From: Thermocrispum agreste DSM 44070
GTDB lineage: Bacteria; Actinomycetota; Actinomycetes; Mycobacteriales; Pseudonocardiaceae
Length of the DNA stretch: 64,000 nt
NCBI RefSeq assembly: GCF_000427905.1
Contig: NZ_ATYX01000006.1
Span: 1-64,000, forward strand
Direction of reading: 5' to 3'
This document shows positions 16,558 through 25,795 of this stretch, piece by piece (position 1 is the stretch's first letter; every line of letters begins with the position of its first letter). Both the position numbers and the translations under genes were made by a program. The notes under the pieces are model-generated. The model ran no database searches. It was given only the letters and a program-made list of their open reading frames with translations, and was not told the DNA's origin.

Positions 16558-18612
16558 ATGGACCATCATCCGCACCACCATGTCGAGCCCGCGACGTCGG
16601 GGGAGCAGCACCACGACCACGGCGCCCACGGTGGACATGACGAGCATGCGGGACACTCGCCGGAGATGTTCCGGGATCGCTTCTGGTTGTCCCTGCTGCT
16701 GACGATCCCCCTGGTGATCTACGCCGACACCGTGCAGATGTGGTTCGGCTACCAGGCGCCTCAGTTCCCGGGATCTGAGCTCATCGCGCCGGTGTTGGGC
16801 ACGTTCATCTTCGTGTATGGCGGTGGGCCGTTCCTGGTCGGAGCGGTGCACGAGCTGCGCGCTCGCCAGCCCGGCATGATGCTGCTGATCGGCATGGCGA
16901 TCACCGTGGCGTTCGTGTCCAGCTTGGCCGCCAGTTTCGGCCTGTTCGACGTCGAAGTGTGGTGGGAGCTCTCCCTTCTGATCGTGATCATGTTGCTCGG
17001 GCACTGGATGGAGATGCGCGCCATCGGCCAGGCTCGCGGCGCGCTCGCGGCGCTCGTTGAGCTGCTGCCGGACGAAGCCGAGCGCATCGGCCACGACGGT
17101 CAGATGGAAACGGTGCGGATCGCCGATCTCGCGGTTGGCGACATCGTGCTGGTTCGGCCGGGTGGGCGGGTGCCCGCGGACGGCACGATCGTCGGAGGCG
17201 CGGCCGAGCTGGACGAATCCATGATCACCGGCGAATCGCGACCGGTGGCCCGCGGCGAGGGTGAGCGTGTCATCGCGGCAAGCGTGTCCACCGACAGTTC
17301 GATCCGGATTCGGGTCGATGCCGTCGGCGAAGACACAGCGCTCGCGGGCATCCAGCGCTTGGTCGCCGAGGCACAGGCGTCGCAGTCACGCACTCAGGTG
17401 CTTGCCGACCGTGCAGCGGCATTGCTGTTCTACGTCGCGCTCGCGGTGGCGGCAGTCACCGTCGTGGTGTGGGCATTGCTTGGCGATGGGGACGCGGCGG
17501 TCGTGCGTTCGGTGACAGTGCTCATCATCGCCTGCCCGCACGCTCTTGGCCTGGCCATCCCGCTGGTCATCTCGATCTCCACGTCGAAGTCCGCGCGCAA
17601 CGGCATTCTGGTCAAGGATCGGCTCGCGCTCGAGCGCACGCGTGAAGTCGACGTGGTCCTCTTCGACAAGACCGGCACCCTCACCAAGGGTGAGCATGTA
17701 GTCACCGACGTCGCGGCGGTGAAGAGCACCGAAGATGAGTTGCTGGCGCTGGCCGCCGGCGTCGAAGCGGAAAGCGAACACCCGCTGGCCCGCGCCATCG
17801 TCACCGCCGCTCGCGACCGGGGCGTCACGTCACGAGGCGTCGTCAACGCGCGCGCGATGACTGGGCGTGGCGTGCTTGGCATGGTAGACGGTCAGGCCGT
17901 CGCCGTCGGCGGTCCAAATCTGTTGCGTGAAAAGGGTTGGGATATCCCTCGTGAGCTCCATTCCCAGGTTGACGGGTGGAAGCGACGAGGGGCCGCCGTG
18001 CTGTATGTCGTTCGGGACGACGACGTGATCGGCGCACTGGCGCTGGAGGATCAGGTCAGGTCGGAGTCGGCGGGCGCGATCGATGCCCTTCATCGACTCG
18101 GGGTGAAGGTCGCGCTCATCACCGGTGACGCCCAGGAGGTCGCTGACACCGTTGCGGATGACCTCGGCATCGACGAAGTGTTTGCCGAGGTCCTGCCCGA
18201 AGACAAAGACAAGGCGGTCAGTGAGCTGCAGCGCCGAGGGCACACGGTGGCCATGGTGGGCGACGGCGTCAACGACGCCCCGGCGTTAGCTCGCGCCGAC
18301 GTGGGCATCGCCATCGGCGCGGGCACCGACGTCGCCATTGAATCCGCGGACATAGTGCTCGCGGCCAACGACCCGCGTGCGGTCGTGGCCGTTATGCGTC
18401 TGTCGGCGGCCAGCTACCGCAAGATGCTGCAGAACCTCTGGTGGGCCGCCGGCTACAACCTCGTCGCCATCCCCCTCGCGGCTGGCGTGCTGGCGTGGGC
18501 CGGGTTCGTGCTGCCAATGGCCGTTGGGGCTGTGCTCATGAGCCTGTCCACCATCATCGTCGCCCTCAACGCTCAGCTGTTGCGCCGCGTCAACCTTCGG
18601 CCGGCGTCGTGA
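16558..18612 (+). CDS. copB: CopB-type heavy-metal P1B ATPase
   Basis: A 684-residue P-type ATPase with a His-rich cytosolic N-terminus (residues 3-36) instead of CxxC metal-binding domains. It has the CPH intramembrane motif (about 325), phosphorylation site DKTGT (about 370), TGES actuator loop and GDGVNDAP (about 567). CPH plus a His-rich N-terminus defines the CopB group that exports copper or silver. ATG 16558 follows GGGAG; an upstream in-frame reading would overlap the operator and is rejected. The CsoR-like box upstream supports copper as the metal. Confidence 0.9.
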   Translation: MDHHPHHHVEPATSGEQHHDHGAHGGHDEHAGHSPEMFRDRFWLSLLLTIPLVIYADTVQMWFGYQAPQFPGSELIAPVLGTFIFVYGGGPFLVGAVHELRARQPGMMLLIGMAITVAFVSSLAASFGLFDVEVWWELSLLIVIMLLGHWMEMRAIGQARGALAALVELLPDEAERIGHDGQMETVRIADLAVGDIVLVRPGGRVPADGTIVGGAAELDESMITGESRPVARGEGERVIAASVSTDSSIRIRVDAVGEDTALAGIQRLVAEAQASQSRTQVLADRAAALLFYVALAVAAVTVVVWALLGDGDAAVVRSVTVLIIACPHALGLAIPLVISISTSKSARNGILVKDRLALERTREVDVVLFDKTGTLTKGEHVVTDVAAVKSTEDELLALAAGVEAESEHPLARAIVTAARDRGVTSRGVVNARAMTGRGVLGMVDGQAVAVGGPNLLREKGWDIPRELHSQVDGWKRRGAAVLYVVRDDDVIGALALEDQVRSESAGAIDALHRLGVKVALITGDAQEVADTVADDLGIDEVFAEVLPEDKDKAVSELQRRGHTVAMVGDGVNDAPALARADVGIAIGAGTDVAIESADIVLAANDPRAVVAVMRLSAASYRKMLQNLWWAAGYNLVAIPLAAGVLAWAGFVLPMAVGAVLMSLSTIIVALNAQLLRRVNLRPAS

Positions 18613-18733
18613 GCAACTATCCGGCATTCACATGTAGCCGAACAAGTGCTTGACAGCCAGCAGAGAGTTGGTCGTCTTAGCACCCTGTGGAACTTTCGGA
18701 CGTTCACACGAGTGGCGAGGATGGGCAGCAAAG

Positions 18734-20281
18734 ATGTACCTGACACAGGGATTACACCGTTCGGCGCAGCAGACCCCCGACGAGCCTTCGACGGTCTTCG
18801 CGGGCCGGGTCCGAACCTTCGTCGAAACTGCCGACCGTGTGGCGCGACTTGCCGGAGCGCTGCGAGAGAATGGCGTCGGCAGCGGAGATCGGGTGGCGAT
18901 CCTGTCGCTGAACTCCGACCGCTACTCCGAGTTCCTGCTGGCTGTCCCCTGGGCGGATGCGGTGTTCGTGCCGGTCAACATCCGCTGGGCGGCAGCCGAG
19001 ATCAGCTACTCATTGATCGAATGCGAGGCCCGCGTCCTCGTGGTCGACGAGACTTTCTCCGCTTTGGTTCCCGCCCTCCGTGAGGCACACCGCGGCCTGA
19101 CGACGGTGATCTACTGCGGTGAGGGCGATCCGCCGGAGGGCATGCTGGGGTTCGAGGATCTCATCGCCCAGGCTGACCCCGTCGAAGACGCGCGCCGTGG
19201 CGGGGAAGCCTTAGCCGGCATTTACTACACGGGCGGCACGACGGGTAACCCCAAGGGCGTCATGCTCAGTCACGCCAACCTGTTGACCTCAGCCCTCGGG
19301 TCGGCGGCCACCGGCCACTTCTGTGAACCGGGCGGACGGCTGCTGCACGCCGCTCCCATGTTCCATCTCGCCGACGGTGCGGCCTGGGCTGCGCAGACCG
19401 CGCTGGGCGGTACGCACGTCATGGTGCCCGCGTTCGACCCGGTCGCCGTGCTCAGCGCGTTCAGCGAACACCAGATCACCACCACACTGCTGGTACCCAC
19501 GATGATCGGCATGCTGGTCAACCAGCCCGACGCGGGCTCGTACGACCTGTCCAGCCTGCGGCACATGATCTACGGTGCCTCGCCGATCTCCGAACCGGTG
19601 TTGGAGAAGGCGATGAAGCTGTTCCCCAACGCCGGATTCGTCCAGGCCTACGGGATGACCGAGCTGTCGCCCGTCGCCACGCTGCTGCTGCCGGAGGACC
19701 ACCACGACCCGGCGCATCGCCGCGCCGCGGGCAAGGCCGCGCCGCACGCCGAGGTGCGCATCGTGGACGAGCACGACAACGAAGTGCCCCGGGGAACCGT
19801 CGGCGAAGTCGTCTGCCGCGGCGGGCACGTCATGCTGGGCTACTGGAACCAGCCGGAGGCCACCGCCGCCGCGGTCCGGGACGGCTGGATGCACACCGGC
19901 GACGGCGGCTACATGGACGATGACGGCTACGTCTACATCGTCGACCGGATCAAAGACATGATCGTCAGCGGGGGAGAGAACGTCTACAGCGTCGAGGTCG
20001 AGAAGGTCGTCGCACAGCACCCGGCCGTCGAGTCCTGCGCGGTCATCGGCGTACCCGACGACGACCTCGGCGAACGCGTTCACGCCGTGGTCGTGCTGCG
20101 TCCCGGCGAGCAGACCACGGCGGAAGAACTGCGGGAGTTCTGCAAGCAACACATCGCCGGGTACAAGGCCCCCCGCAGTGCCGAATTCGTCGATGCGCTC
20201 CCGCTGTCCGGTGCCGGCAAGATCCTCAAAAGGGAGCTTCGTCGCAGGCACTGGGATCAGCATCACCGTGCCGTGCACTGA
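18734..20281 (+). CDS. Long-chain/aryl acyl-CoA synthetase (AMP-forming)
   Basis: A 515-residue ANL enzyme with YYTGGTTGNPKG at about 163-174, QAYGMTELS near 304 and GWMHTGD near 390. DRIKDMIVSGGENVYSVEVE follows near 408, and the C-terminal lysine lies in SGAGKILKREL near 500. It forms an acyl-CoA from an unknown acid. ATG 18734 is chosen because the ANL domain begins directly after it. It is probably expressed alone: a strong hairpin follows the stop and the next gene has its own signals. It is only distantly similar to the ligase at 4180. Confidence 0.88.
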   Translation: MYLTQGLHRSAQQTPDEPSTVFAGRVRTFVETADRVARLAGALRENGVGSGDRVAILSLNSDRYSEFLLAVPWADAVFVPVNIRWAAAEISYSLIECEARVLVVDETFSALVPALREAHRGLTTVIYCGEGDPPEGMLGFEDLIAQADPVEDARRGGEALAGIYYTGGTTGNPKGVMLSHANLLTSALGSAATGHFCEPGGRLLHAAPMFHLADGAAWAAQTALGGTHVMVPAFDPVAVLSAFSEHQITTTLLVPTMIGMLVNQPDAGSYDLSSLRHMIYGASPISEPVLEKAMKLFPNAGFVQAYGMTELSPVATLLLPEDHHDPAHRRAAGKAAPHAEVRIVDEHDNEVPRGTVGEVVCRGGHVMLGYWNQPEATAAAVRDGWMHTGDGGYMDDDGYVYIVDRIKDMIVSGGENVYSVEVEKVVAQHPAVESCAVIGVPDDDLGERVHAVVVLRPGEQTTAEELREFCKQHIAGYKAPRSAEFVDALPLSGAGKILKRELRRRHWDQHHRAVH

Positions 20282-20344
20282 CTCCAGCTAGCGGCCCGTC
20301 GGCGGAGCTGGGCTCCGCTCCCTTCGCGCTGGCCACCTGATGTG

Positions 20345-20370
20345 GCAGCCGTCCCAGCGGGGACGGCTGC
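20345..20370 (+). terminator. Perfect 11-bp hairpin after the acyl-CoA synthetase gene
   Basis: GCAGCCGTCCC (20345-20355) pairs perfectly with GGGACGGCTGC (20360-20370) around a four-base loop. An ATTTTTTG stretch follows some 20 bases later. It is a good candidate terminator for the upstream gene, and it lies right against the GTG that would have to start the next frame. Confidence 0.65.
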
Positions 20371-20373
20371 TCG

Positions 20374-21726
20374 GTGACTCCTGCGCGCATTTTTTGTCAT
20401 CCAGTTATCACGAGGAAGCAGCATGCGCAGAAAGGCAAACTGACCCTTGCCGTCGCGGTCGCGCTGGCCGCGATCGGCGTCGCGGTGCCGGCCGTCGGCG
20501 AACCGGCGGCGGCACCGGCGACGCAGTGCAAGAACGTCGAAGTTCCCGTCAAGGTCGGCACGCAGTCCGGCGCGATCTCCGGCACTCTGTGCGTCCCGGA
20601 CGGCGCCACGACGGTTCAGCTACTGGTACCGGGCTACACCTACGACCGCACCTACTGGCAAATGCCGTACAAGCCGGACACCTACTCCTACGTGCGTGCC
20701 GCCAACAAGGCCGGGTACGCCACGCTGGCCATCGACCCGATGGGGTCGGGTGCGTCCATCAAACCCGTCAGCGTCTTCTCCACGTTTCAGGCCAGCGTGA
20801 AGACGGTGCACAAGGTCGTGCGGGCGCTGCGCTCCGGACAGCTCGGGCACAAGTTCAGCAAAGTCGTCGGCGTCGGGCACAGCCTGGGTTCGCTCACCAT
20901 TTCGTCGGCAGCCGGGCAGTTCAAGGACATCGACGCTCTCGTCACCACCGGTTTCACGCACACCATCGAGGTCGCGGGCGGGCCGATCAAGGTGATCGGA
21001 CGCAACTACTCCGCGATCTTCGATCCCAAGTTCGCTGGCTCCGGACTCGACCCGCTGTACGTCACGAGCATTCCCGGTTCGCGGAAGAACTTCTACAACG
21101 CCGCGAACGTCGACCCCGAGATCATCGCGCTGGACGAGAAGCACAAGACCACCAAAACGCTGGTCGACCTGGTCACTGGCGCGTCGATGTACAACACCAA
21201 CAACGTCGACCGGACCCTCGACATCCCGGTCTTCGTGGTCACCGGCCAACGTGACGACCTCTTCTGCGGATTCGGCAGTACCGACTGCGCGTCCGACGCT
21301 CAGCTGGCCGCCTACGAGCGGGGCTGGTACGGCCCGAAGGCCACCGTCGAGGCGTACGCACCCGCGAACACCGGGCACGACATCACCCTGGAGCTGGGTG
21401 CGGCCACCACCAACGCGAAGATCATGGACTTCGTCGACCGGCACGTCGGCGGAGCCGGGACGAAGAACACCCGGCCGGGCGTGATCCCCGAGGTGCCTGC
21501 GCCGAAGCCGACGCCGCTGGACCCGATCGCGAAGGCGGCCAACGCGGCGTTCGTGCGCGCGGTGTTGCCGGCCAGTGACGCCGCCGTCGGTGTCGCCGAC
21601 CAGGTGCCGGGGATCGGGACGCAGCAGAATCCCGTCCCGATCACCGCCGAGCTGCTGCGCCGGATCGGCAATGCGAACAACGCCGTGCTCGGCACGCTGC
21701 CCAACGAAATCCTCGCCACCTTGTAG
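20374..21726 (+). CDS. Secreted alpha/beta hydrolase (start uncertain, possible N-terminal frameshift)
   Basis: A 450-residue hydrolase with an Ala-rich signal peptide (AVAVALAAIGVAVPAV), nucleophile Ser in GHSLGS (about 168), acidic residue in VTGQRDDLF (about 292) and His in NTGHD (about 334). Ester or lipid hydrolysis outside the membrane is likely. The only in-frame start is GTG 20374, which abuts a terminator-like hairpin. ATG 20423 with GAGGAA five bases upstream reads MRRKAN but hits TGA at once; deleting one base there would give a natural signal peptide. A one-base error or mutation near 20435 is suspected. Confidence 0.75.
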   Translation: MTPARIFCHPVITRKQHAQKGKLTLAVAVALAAIGVAVPAVGEPAAAPATQCKNVEVPVKVGTQSGAISGTLCVPDGATTVQLLVPGYTYDRTYWQMPYKPDTYSYVRAANKAGYATLAIDPMGSGASIKPVSVFSTFQASVKTVHKVVRALRSGQLGHKFSKVVGVGHSLGSLTISSAAGQFKDIDALVTTGFTHTIEVAGGPIKVIGRNYSAIFDPKFAGSGLDPLYVTSIPGSRKNFYNAANVDPEIIALDEKHKTTKTLVDLVTGASMYNTNNVDRTLDIPVFVVTGQRDDLFCGFGSTDCASDAQLAAYERGWYGPKATVEAYAPANTGHDITLELGAATTNAKIMDFVDRHVGGAGTKNTRPGVIPEVPAPKPTPLDPIAKAANAAFVRAVLPASDAAVGVADQVPGIGTQQNPVPITAELLRRIGNANNAVLGTLPNEILATL

Positions 21727-21732
21727 CGGCAG

Positions 21733-21766
21733 GCGGCCCGTGGCGCCACCCGGTGCCACGGGCCGC
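21733..21766. terminator. Bidirectional terminator-like hairpin between convergent genes
   Basis: GCGGCCCGTGGC (21733-21744) pairs perfectly over 12 bp with GCCACGGGCCGC (21755-21766). It lies between the hydrolase stop and the end of the convergent TetR gene. Beyond it, GGGTAAGCGGGGCCGC occurs twice (21786-21801 and 21850-21865). Confidence 0.6.
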
Positions 21767-21864
21767 TGTGTGCCCGGCGCGGGCTGGGTAAGCGGGGCCG
21801 CCACGACGCGGGCCGGGCAGGTGGGGGCGCTGTGCGTCTGGCAGGGCCCGGGTAAGCGGGGCCG

Positions 21865-23028
21865 CTATGCGCGCAGCACGGCCTGGGCAAGCCTGGTCGT
21901 GTTGCCGACGTGGCCGGGTTTCGTCCGCAGGTGGGGGATGCGGGCCAGGCTGTTGATCAACGTGATGGCGGCCCGGACCAGAACGGCCGCGTCGTCCTCG
22001 CTGACCTCGGGGCGGGCACCGCGAAGCAGCGTGACCCACTCGGTGAGGTAGTCACGCTGGGCCCGGCGGAAAACCGACATGCGGTCCTCGGGCAAGTTGA
22101 TCGTCTGGGCGATCAGGATGGTGACGATGTCGCTGTTGGCCACGGTGAACTCGGTGTAGTGCCGGGCCAGGCCGTCGAGCGCCTCGGCGGGTGTCGATGC
22201 CGCGGAGAGAACCTGGTGCAGCCCGAGCCACAGCGTCTCGTTGCCTCGGTTCAGTGCCGCGGACAGCACATCGACCTTCGTGGTGAAGTGGTTGTACACG
22301 CTGGGACCGGCGATGCCTGCCGCGGCACCGATGTCGTCCAAGCCCACCGACGGATAGCCGCGCTCCGCGAACAACTTCACCGCCACGGCCAGCAGATGCT
22401 CCCGGCGCGATGCCGGCCGGATGCCGTCGGCACGCTCCACCAGCACGCGCTCGTCCGGCGGAAGCGGGGTCGTCGAAATCGCCGAGACCGCCCGGGTGAG
22501 CACGTCCTTGACGTGCGCCAGATCCAGCGGCCCGTGGTAGTAGGACTGGCTTTCCAGAACCGACAGGATCGCCCACGACCGCACGTCGGCGGTGGACCGG
22601 TCCTCGATGTCGGCACCCGCCCGCTCCGCGAGGACGCGGATCCGGTGCCGCAATCGGTCCCGTTCGTCGTCCGGGAGGTGGCCGGACTCGCGCTCCCACA
22701 GCACGCCGAATTCCCGCTGCCGCAGGCAGACATCGATGAACTCGGCCGCGAAATCATCGGCGCGTGCCGGGTCGACCTCCTCGATGGCGCGCAGCTGCTC
22801 GTCCAGCACCGCGAGGAGGAGATCCTGCTTGCCGCGGAAATGCCGGTACAGGGCACTGGCCGTGATGTCCACGTCGGCGGCGATGTCCGCCATGGAGACC
22901 TGGTGGTAGCCGAGCGTCCAGAACCGCTGCGCCGCTGCCGCGAGGATGCGGTTCTTCCGATCGCGTGGCCGCTGCCGCGGACGGTTGGTCGCCTTCTCGC
23001 CCGTGGTGTCCGTGACGGCTTTCGTCAC
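21865..23028 (-). CDS. Double TetR-family transcriptional regulator
   Basis: This protein of about 387 residues has two TetR units in tandem. The first HTH is near residues 25-70 (ADIAADVDITASALYRHFRGKQDLL). The second is near 205-250 (DDIGAAAGIAGPSVYNHFTTKVDVL). Each is followed by a helical ligand domain. Such double-TetR proteins in actinomycetes control fatty-acid or acyl-CoA catabolic genes. GTG 23028 is preferred because it overlaps the enoyl-CoA hydratase stop by four bases. It probably represses the hydratase promoter. Confidence 0.85.
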   Translation of the reverse strand: MTKAVTDTTGEKATNRPRQRPRDRKNRILAAAAQRFWTLGYHQVSMADIAADVDITASALYRHFRGKQDLLLAVLDEQLRAIEEVDPARADDFAAEFIDVCLRQREFGVLWERESGHLPDDERDRLRHRIRVLAERAGADIEDRSTADVRSWAILSVLESQSYYHGPLDLAHVKDVLTRAVSAISTTPLPPDERVLVERADGIRPASRREHLLAVAVKLFAERGYPSVGLDDIGAAAGIAGPSVYNHFTTKVDVLSAALNRGNETLWLGLHQVLSAASTPAEALDGLARHYTEFTVANSDIVTILIAQTINLPEDRMSVFRRAQRDYLTEWVTLLRGARPEVSEDDAAVLVRAAITLINSLARIPHLRTKPGHVGNTTRLAQAVLRA

Positions 23029-23867
23029 GTCGATGTCCCCCCTTGGCCGTTCCGGTGCGCACCTACTGTAGGGCGCCCGCCGAAGCGCGGTCGGCGACGC
23101 TCGAGAAACGCGGCAACGCCCTCCAGGCAATCGGGTTCGTGAGCGAGGTCGGCGATGGTCGAGCTTTCCGCCGCCGACGCACCGGCGCGCGTGCCAGGTG
23201 CGGATCGAAGCAGGGTGCGAGTACGCGCCACCGCGGTCGCGGAAGTGCGTGCAGCGAGTTGCTCGCACCACTCGCGCGCCGCGGGAAGAAGCTCGTCAGC
23301 ACCTACGACGCGGTTGACCAGTCCGCAGGCGTGCGCTTCTGCGCTGTCGACCGGGCGACCGGACAACAGCCAGTCTGCCGCGACAGCCGGTCCGACGAGG
23401 CGAGGCAGGTAGTACGTCGACGCACCCTCCGGGCACACGCCGAGACGCGTGAAGGGAAAGACGAACCGTGCGCCCTCGGCCGCGAACCGGAGATCGGCGG
23501 CGAGCGGGATCGTGGCGCCGCCACCTGCCGCATCGCCGTTGATCGCGGCCACCACGGGAACGGGCAGCTGGTCGATCACCGCAGTGACGCGGCCGGCAGG
23601 CTCGAGGTAACCCGGGCGATCCCCGCCGTCGTCGTCGACCAACGTGCGAATCGACGCTGCCCCGTCGAGCAGATCGACGCCCGCGCAGAACATGTCGCCC
23701 GCCCCGGTGAGGATCACCGCGCGCACCTCGGGGTCGCGCCCGCACTGCCGCAACGCCGCCACGAGCTGATCGATCAACGCCAGGCTGAGCGCGTTGCGCG
23801 GCGGACGGTCGAGCGTCACCGTGGCGATTCCGCCGTCAAGCTCGAGCCGCACGAACCGCTCCGCCAT
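23025..23867 (-). CDS. Enoyl-CoA hydratase/isomerase family protein
   Basis: A 280-residue crotonase-fold protein. The first oxyanion-hole segment is GDMFCAGVDLLDG (about 56-68) and the second is INGDAAGGGATIPLAADLRF (about 108-127). The family hydrates, isomerises or otherwise processes acyl-CoAs. The position of the usual second catalytic Glu reads PEGAS (about 146-150), so hydratase chemistry is possible. It is co-transcribed with the double-TetR gene (four-base overlap). GGAGGG stands before ATG 23867. Confidence 0.85.
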   Translation of the reverse strand: MAERFVRLELDGGIATVTLDRPPRNALSLALIDQLVAALRQCGRDPEVRAVILTGAGDMFCAGVDLLDGAASIRTLVDDDGGDRPGYLEPAGRVTAVIDQLPVPVVAAINGDAAGGGATIPLAADLRFAAEGARFVFPFTRLGVCPEGASTYYLPRLVGPAVAADWLLSGRPVDSAEAHACGLVNRVVGADELLPAAREWCEQLAARTSATAVARTRTLLRSAPGTRAGASAAESSTIADLAHEPDCLEGVAAFLERRRPRFGGRPTVGAHRNGQGGTST

Positions 23868-23887
23868 CGCTAACCCTCCGGTGACTT

Positions 23888-23911
23888 ATCATAGTTCACG
23901 TCATTCGACGT
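23888..23911 (-). promoter_or_regulatory. Candidate promoter and operator of the hydratase-TetR pair
   Basis: Read on the minus strand, TATGAT (complement of 23888-23893) is a plausible -10 box about 20 bases before the hydratase start. Immediately upstream, ACGTC-ATTC-GACGT (23898-23911) is an inverted repeat lying in the -10/-35 spacer, a usual position for a TetR-family operator. The -35 match is weak. Confidence 0.45.
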
Positions 23912-23982
23912 ATGCAGTCACCAGAAGGCTACCCGAGGTGCTACTGGATTTGCTGTGACCTAACCGTCATTCACGCAGAGGT

Positions 23983-24513
23983 TCAGGCGCGCGCATTGCC
24001 GGCGAGATACCGCGCCAGATAGGGCACCAGGCCGCCGCTGTCGACGACCTCGAGCATGGCCGGAGCGAACGGCTTGACCGCGAACACCGTGCCGTTGACC
24101 GTCACCCGCCCGGCGGCCAGATCGACCTCCAGCACGTCGCCCTCGTTCGCCGCGTCCGTGATGCCCGGGCAGGTCACCACCGGTAGCCCCGCGTTCAACG
24201 AGCGGCGGATGAACGCGGTGTCGGTCGACTCCACGACGGCCGCCGCGATGCCGGCCGCCCGCAGCGCCATCGGCGCCGGGGGATGGCTGGGAATCCCGAA
24301 GCCGCGCCCGGCCACCACGATGTCGCCGGGGGTCACGCGCTCGGCGAAGTTGGGCACCAATCCGGCGAAGCAGTGCCTGGCCAGCTCCGCCGGATCGTGG
24401 TCGTCGGCGAAATTGCGCAGTTCGGAGAACCGCACGATCCCGTCGTCGCCGCTGACCCAGTCGCCGAACTTCCACACCCGGCCGCGCAGCACCGTGGAAC
24501 TAGCTGTGGACAT
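23983..24513 (-). CDS. Aconitase-superfamily small subunit (LeuD-like)
   Basis: A 176-residue swivel-domain protein of the 3-isopropylmalate/homoaconitate dehydratase small-subunit type. AGRGFGIPSHPPAPMALRAAG (about 67-87) aligns with the G-x-x-F-G-x-G-S-S-R-E-H region of LeuD but lacks the SSREHA core. ATG 24513 is chosen because it overlaps the large-subunit stop by 14 bases and fits LeuD-like length. It would pair with the large subunit to isomerise a hydroxy acid. The substituted active-site loop means it is not ordinary LeuD. Confidence 0.75.
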   Translation of the reverse strand: MSTASSTVLRGRVWKFGDWVSGDDGIVRFSELRNFADDHDPAELARHCFAGLVPNFAERVTPGDIVVAGRGFGIPSHPPAPMALRAAGIAAAVVESTDTAFIRRSLNAGLPVVTCPGITDAANEGDVLEVDLAAGRVTVNGTVFAVKPFAPAMLEVVDSGGLVPYLARYLAGNARA

Positions 24514-25795
24514 GCGGTTTCCCTTCCCGGGCCAGCAGCGGCCGCGGATCGGTGATCTCCCCGGCCACGGCCGACGCTGCGACCACGTACGGACTGGACA
24601 GGTAGATGTCGGCCTTCCTGCTCCCCGCGCGCCCCGGGTAGTGCTCCTGATTGGTCGAGATGGTGACGTCACCGTCGCCCAGCGCGCCCAGGTAGCCCCA
24701 GCACGTGGTGCAGCCGGGGGAGAGGACGGTCGCGCCGCGCTCGGTGAACAACTCGATGAGACCCTCCCGCGCCGCCTGCGAGTACACCGCGGGGCTGCCC
24801 GGCGTGATGTACATGGTCACGCCGGGGGCGACCGGATGATCACGCAGCACCTCGGCCGCCGCACGCAGGTCGTCGAGCAGATTGCTTGCGCACGACCCGA
24901 TCGTCGCCTGAGTGATACGGCGACCGCTGACGTCCGACACCGGGACGACGTCGGCGTGCTTCGGCGGCGCGGTGACGAACGGTTCGAGCGCGCTGAGGTC
25001 CCACGTCCTGACCTCGTCGTACTCGGCATCCGCGTCGGCCGTGAAGACCTCGTACGGCCGCCCGTCCGCCCGCTCCTACACGTACGCCAACGCCACGTCG
25101 TCCACGTCGGCGAGGGCGGTGTCCGCGCCTGCGTGATACATCCCGGCCAGCAGTCCCTGCCTGCTGTCGAGACTCAACGTCGACAGCGCCGGCCCGCCGA
25201 ACTCGACGCACCGCTGGATCAGCCCGTCGCCGCCGCCGTAGTCGTGGCAGATCGCCTGCACGAGGTCCCGGACCCACACGCCCGGTGGCAGCGACCCCAC
25301 CAGCTCGAAGCGGACGCTGGCGGGCACCCGCACCCAGTTGGAGTCGCGCACCATCGACACGATCACCTCGGTGCTGATCGGTACGTTCAGCGCGCCGACC
25401 GCCCCGATGCTGGAGATGTTCGGCTCGTCGGAGAACACCAGCAGCCCCGGCCGGGCGAAGCCCTGCTCGACCATGATCAGGTGGCGCAACCCGGCCCGGC
25501 CGACGTCGAAGAAGTTGTCGAACCCGGTCCGGCGGGCGAACTCCCGGCTCTCCCGGTTGCGGTCCACGTAGATGGACCCGTGCGCGGCCTGCGGGGTGTG
25601 GTCCAGCACCGCGATGACCTTGTCGGGGTAGGCGATCTCGTGGACGCCCAGCTTCTCCAAGATCTTGATGTTCTTGTAGAAGTAGATGTCCTGCATCACC
25701 GTGTAGTTGGGCGTGACCGTCACATAGTCGCCGACCTCGACCGTCTCCGTCCCCGCGGCGCGCGCGATGATCTTCTGCGCGACGGTCTGTCTCAT
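24500..25795 (-). pseudogene. Aconitase-superfamily large subunit (LeuC-like), interrupted by an in-frame TAG
   Basis: The frame reads as one 430-residue protein from ATG 25795 (ATGA overlap with the binding-protein gene) to 24500, except for TAG at 25078-25076 after residue 239. Family similarity continues straight through the stop in the same frame (YEVFTADADAEYDEV follows). The C-terminal Fe-S cysteines are present (GSCASN and SPGCTTCWGYLG). The usual GDSHT motif is replaced by SDEPNISSIG, so it is a divergent hydro-lyase. It could be a nonsense mutant, a sequencing error or, less likely, amber readthrough. Confidence 0.8.
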
